Positions 16,404 to 18,973 of a stretch of DNA of 18,973 nucleotides are shown piece by piece. Both the position numbers and the translations under genes were made by a program. The notes under the pieces were generated by a model. That model ran no database searches, was not told where the DNA came from, and worked only from the letters and a program-made list of their open reading frames with translations. Within the stretch, counting starts at the first letter, position 1. Every line of letters starts with the position of its first letter. Source of the DNA: Chitinophaga pinensis (lineage in GTDB: Bacteria > Bacteroidota > Bacteroidia > Flavobacteriales > Flavobacteriaceae); NCBI GenBank assembly GCA_943324925.2, contig CALPNL020000017.1, positions 1-18,973 of the forward strand. Reading direction: 5' to 3'.

Positions 16404-17198
16404 TTAATTTTCGTTTGAAGGTTTTCCAATGGTTGCTAATATACCGCCATCAACATATAATATATGACCGTTAACGAAATCACTCGCTTTTGAAGATAAA
16501 AATATTGCTGCGCCAGATAAATCGTCGGGATTTCCCCATTTTGCTGCAGGAGTTCTATGTATTATAAACTCATTAAACGGATGACCATCAACACGAATGG
16601 GTTCTGTTTGTGAAGTAGCAAAATAACCAGGTCCAATTCCATTGACTTGAACATTGTATTTTGCCCACTCTGTAGCCATGTTTTTAGTAAGCATTTTAAG
16701 TCCTCCTTTTGCAGCAGCATAAGCTCCTACTCCATTTCTACCTAATTCACTCATCATGGAACAGATATTAATTATTTTACCTTGTTGTCTAGCAATCATT
16801 CCTTTAGCAACGTGTTTTGATACAATAAAAGGACTTACTAGATCAATATCAACCACTTCTTGAAAATCAGAAACTTCCATCTCAATTAATGGAATACGTT
16901 TAATTATTCCAGCATTATTAATTAAAATATCGATTGGTCCCACTTCGCTTTCAATTTTAGTTATAGCAGCGATAACATCCTTTTCTACAGCTACATTAAA
17001 TTTATATCCAAAAGCAGTGATGCCTTCCTTTTTAAATTCAAGAACTGCCTCGTCAATTTTAGGTTGTGAAGAATTACCATTTATAATAATAGTTGCTCCT
17101 GCATGTCCTAAACCTTTAGCCATTGCCATACCTAACCCATGAGTGCTTCCGGTAACTAATGCAATTTTTCCTTTGATATCAAATAATGAATTTACCAT
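16404..17198 (-). CDS. kduD: 2-dehydro-3-deoxy-D-gluconate 5-dehydrogenase (KduD)
   Basis: KduD reduces 2,5-diketo-3-deoxygluconate to 2-keto-3-deoxygluconate with NAD(P)H, after KduI in the breakdown of unsaturated uronates. The 264-residue protein is a classical short-chain dehydrogenase with TGSTHGLG (17-23 region), NNAG (94-97), the catalytic Ser147 and YAAAK (Tyr160, Lys164), and no signal peptide. Close relatives are often labelled gluconate 5-dehydrogenase. The kduI gene 1 base upstream makes KduD the better call. The DUF4861 gene begins 1 base downstream. Confidence 0.87.
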   Translation of the reverse strand: MVNSLFDIKGKIALVTGSTHGLGMAMAKGLGHAGATIIINGNSSQPKIDEAVLEFKKEGITAFGYKFNVAVEKDVIAAITKIESEVGPIDILINNAGIIKRIPLIEMEVSDFQEVVDIDLVSPFIVSKHVAKGMIARQQGKIINICSMMSELGRNGVGAYAAAKGGLKMLTKNMATEWAKYNVQVNGIGPGYFATSQTEPIRVDGHPFNEFIIHRTPAAKWGNPDDLSGAAIFLSSKASDFVNGHILYVDGGILATIGKPSNEN

Positions 17199-17199
17199 T

Positions 17200-18039
17200 T
17201 TATCTTAAATCTGTTATTTTACAAACGTCCATATCTCCATAATCCAGGTTTTCCCCTGCCATTCCCCAAATAAAAGTATAATTTGAGGTTCCAGCACCCG
17301 AATGAATTGACCATGGTGGAGAAATTACTGCTTGGTGATTGTTCATCCAAATGTGGCGAGTTTCATCCGTTTGTCCCATGAAATGGCATACCGCTTGATT
17401 TTCAGGAATATCTAAATAGAAATAAACTTCCATTCTCCTGTCGTGAACATGGGCTGGCATGGTGTTCCAAACGCTTCCTGTTTTTAATTCTGTCATTCCC
17501 ATTTGCAATTGGCATGTAGTTACAATTCCACCAATTATCATTTGGTTCACCGTTCTATGATTGGCAGTTTCCATTGAACCCAGTTGCAATTTATTTGCTT
17601 CAGCAAGCCCTACTTTTTTATTTGGATAATTGGTATGTGCTGGAGCTGAATTCAAGTAAAATTTTGCGGGATTATTAGCGTCATCACTTTTAAAAACAAC
17701 CTCTTTATTTCCACTTCCAATATACAAAGCATCTTTAAAACCTAAATCGTAGACCTCTCCATCGGCAGTTACGGTTCCATTTCCGCCTACGTTAATAATA
17801 CCCATTTCTCTTCTTTCCAGAAAATAACTAGATTTCAGAGGATCAATTGCTTCTAAAGCTAACGGTTGGATTGGGACCGCAGAACCTGCAATATATCGGT
17901 CGTAATGAGAATAAGTTAGATTGATTTTACCTATTTCCATTAGATTGTCTATTAAAAATTCCGATCGTAATTGTGCAGTATCATATTGTTTAACAGCTTG
18001 AGGACTTGAGGCGTATCTCGTTTCGTAAGAGGTAGACAT
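17200..18039 (-). CDS. kduI: 5-dehydro-4-deoxy-D-glucuronate isomerase (KduI)
   Basis: KduI interconverts 5-keto-4-deoxyuronate, formed from lyase-released unsaturated uronates, and 2,5-diketo-3-deoxygluconate. It is a cytoplasmic zinc cupin. The metal ligands His197 and His199 (in MPAHVHDRR), Glu204 and His246 (in WSIHSGAG) match the E. coli enzyme with an offset of one. The length of 279 residues is standard. The first ATG with the usual N-terminus (MSTSYETRYA) is used. kduD follows after 1 base. The upstream gap (18040-18109) is AT-rich and has no consensus promoter that I can see, so expression may depend on readthrough of the susD terminator or on an unrecognised promoter. Confidence 0.96.
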   Translation of the reverse strand: MSTSYETRYASSPQAVKQYDTAQLRSEFLIDNLMEIGKINLTYSHYDRYIAGSAVPIQPLALEAIDPLKSSYFLERREMGIINVGGNGTVTADGEVYDLGFKDALYIGSGNKEVVFKSDDANNPAKFYLNSAPAHTNYPNKKVGLAEANKLQLGSMETANHRTVNQMIIGGIVTTCQLQMGMTELKTGSVWNTMPAHVHDRRMEVYFYLDIPENQAVCHFMGQTDETRHIWMNNHQAVISPPWSIHSGAGTSNYTFIWGMAGENLDYGDMDVCKITDLR

Positions 18040-18109
18040 TTAAAATTTATTTAATTATTAGTGAGATTATATAAAATGCTAATTTAGGATAAATTGGTAA
18101 AATAAAATA

Positions 18110-18144
18110 AAAAAAAACAGTGTATTAAATACACTGTTTTTTTT
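18110..18144 (-). terminator. Hairpin terminator after the SusD-like gene
   Basis: CAGTGTATT and AATACACTG form a stem extended by A and T tracts on both sides (18110-18144). It begins 4 bases after the SusD stop codon on the minus strand and ends in a T tract. It is nearly symmetrical, so it could work on either strand. It separates the SusD unit from kduI and may let part of the transcripts pass. Confidence 0.85.
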
Positions 18145-18148
18145 GATA

Positions 18149-18973
18149 TTAATAACCAGGATTTTGTGGTATGGTTATGAACGAATTGGTGTCGATTTCG
18201 TATTGCGGAATAGGCAATAAAAATCGATTTAGATTTGCATTTGATTGAAGCTGAGTCAAAGAAACAGGTAATACACTAAACGTACCATAGAATTTAGAGT
18301 ACATATTGGTAAAGTGTTTTTTCATTACATATTCAACACCTTGAACTTTTAAATTTGGAAATGCATCAGTTGAAGCTGACAAAGATGTTGTGGTCGTTGT
18401 AAATCTAAGAATGTCAAACCATCGTTGATTTTCAAAAGCAAATTCCCATCTTCTTTCTTGTGCCAATGCTTTTTCAAAAAGAGCAGTTGTCGTTATTGTT
18501 GTTGACGTAAGAGCTGCTAATCCAACTCTAGCACGAACTAAATTAATTAAAGCCAAACTTCCAGCGGTGTTACCATCGGCTTCCGCTTTCATTAATAAAA
18601 CATCCGAATAACGAATAACTGGCCAATCATTTTCTGCATCATTAGCAAGAGCTGTAGGTGAAATATATTTTTTAATATAATAAGTACTAGTTCCAAATAG
18701 ACCAATATTCACATCTTTTCTACTCACAGCAGGATCAATATAGCTGGTATAAGCAGAATTTGTTTTTGTTATTTCTAATGTCGGATTGTTTGAAGAATTT
18801 CCGTCTCCATTGATAACCGCATTACCACTATTTGATGGTGCAAATAAGTTGGCTAATGGATTCCCCATTCCTAAACCACCCGATTTGTAACGAACAGCAA
18901 AAAGAATTTCAGAATTCATTTCGTTATTTACAGAAAATACACTTGCATAAGTAGGCTGCAAACTATACCCTCC
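18149..18973 (-). CDS. SusD/RagB-family glycan-binding lipoprotein, C-terminal part (cut by window edge)
   Basis: SusD-like lipoproteins sit on the cell surface, form the lid of a SusC TonB-dependent transporter and bind the glycan. The reading frame is open to the window edge (residues GGYSL precede QPTYASVF), so the start lies outside; the TTG at 18961 is not the real start. Visible family marks are WPVIRYSDVLLMKAEAD, LVNLVR-like alpha-helical repeats (ALINLVRARVGL), ALAQERRWEFAFENQRWFDILRF, and the usual ending LLPIPQYEIDTNSFITIPQNPGY, given here in parts. A susC gene is expected upstream of it, beyond the window. Its presence marks the region as a polysaccharide utilization locus. Confidence 0.93.
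   Translation of the reverse strand, partial: GGYSLQPTYASVFSVNNEMNSEILFAVRYKSGGLGMGNPLANLFAPSNSGNAVINGDGNSSNNPTLEITKTNSAYTSYIDPAVSRKDVNIGLFGTSTYYIKKYISPTALANDAENDWPVIRYSDVLLMKAEADGNTAGSLALINLVRARVGLAALTSTTITTTALFEKALAQERRWEFAFENQRWFDILRFTTTTTSLSASTDAFPNLKVQGVEYVMKKHFTNMYSKFYGTFSVLPVSLTQLQSNANLNRFLLPIPQYEIDTNSFITIPQNPGY

Noticed and set aside
9599..18973. Interpretation as an alginate utilization locus
   Set aside because: No PL6, PL7 or PL17 motifs that I recognise and no DEH reductase context are seen; KduI with KduD fits a glucuronate- or galacturonate-derived product better.

Overview
The window is a low-GC stretch of a chromosome from the Bacteroidota, most likely Flavobacterium or a close relative. 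Signs of this are two proteins with C-terminal type IX secretion (T9SS) sorting domains, a SusD-family protein, bacillithiol and menaquinone genes, promoters of the TTTG-N20-TAnnTTTG type, and AT-rich intergenic DNA. I see no mobile element, CRISPR array, defence system or prophage gene.

Left part (1-8290) is housekeeping. On the minus strand runs pabB - tilS - dsbD (folate precursor, tRNA-Ile lysidine, thiol-disulfide transfer), with dsbD cut by the window edge. Upstream lies a tRNA-His gene with its own promoter and terminator, then a minus-strand operon of a menI-like thioesterase, a menF-like isochorismate synthase and bshB1 (menaquinone and bacillithiol). A plus-strand lipoprotein gene follows. 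It converges on hslR, and the two genes share one TTAA as their stop codons.

Middle (8291-9406) is an FKBP-like lipoprotein with calcium-binding-type acidic repeats, ending in a strong terminator.

Right part (9599-18973) is a polysaccharide utilization locus for a uronic-acid-containing glycan, in two convergent arms. The plus arm encodes a 736-residue T9SS-exported, non-enzymatic-looking protein, two tandem paralogous polysaccharide-lyase-like proteins (only the second has a T9SS sorting domain), and a SASA-family acetylesterase. The minus arm encodes the end of a SusD-like glycan-binding lipoprotein, KduI, KduD and a DUF4861 protein. The inferred flow is: deacetylation and beta-elimination outside the cell or in the periplasm, uptake through SusCD, and conversion of the unsaturated uronate-derived 5-keto sugar to 2-keto-3-deoxygluconate by KduI and KduD. 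The polysaccharide is not identified. KduI/KduD argue for a uronate that yields 5-dehydro-4-deoxy-glucuronate (pectin, glucuronan or ulvan type).

The most interesting items are the lyase pair with split localisation, the uncharacterised T9SS protein in front of it, and strong intercistronic hairpins inside both arms. These are extensions of known themes. I found no clearly novel system.
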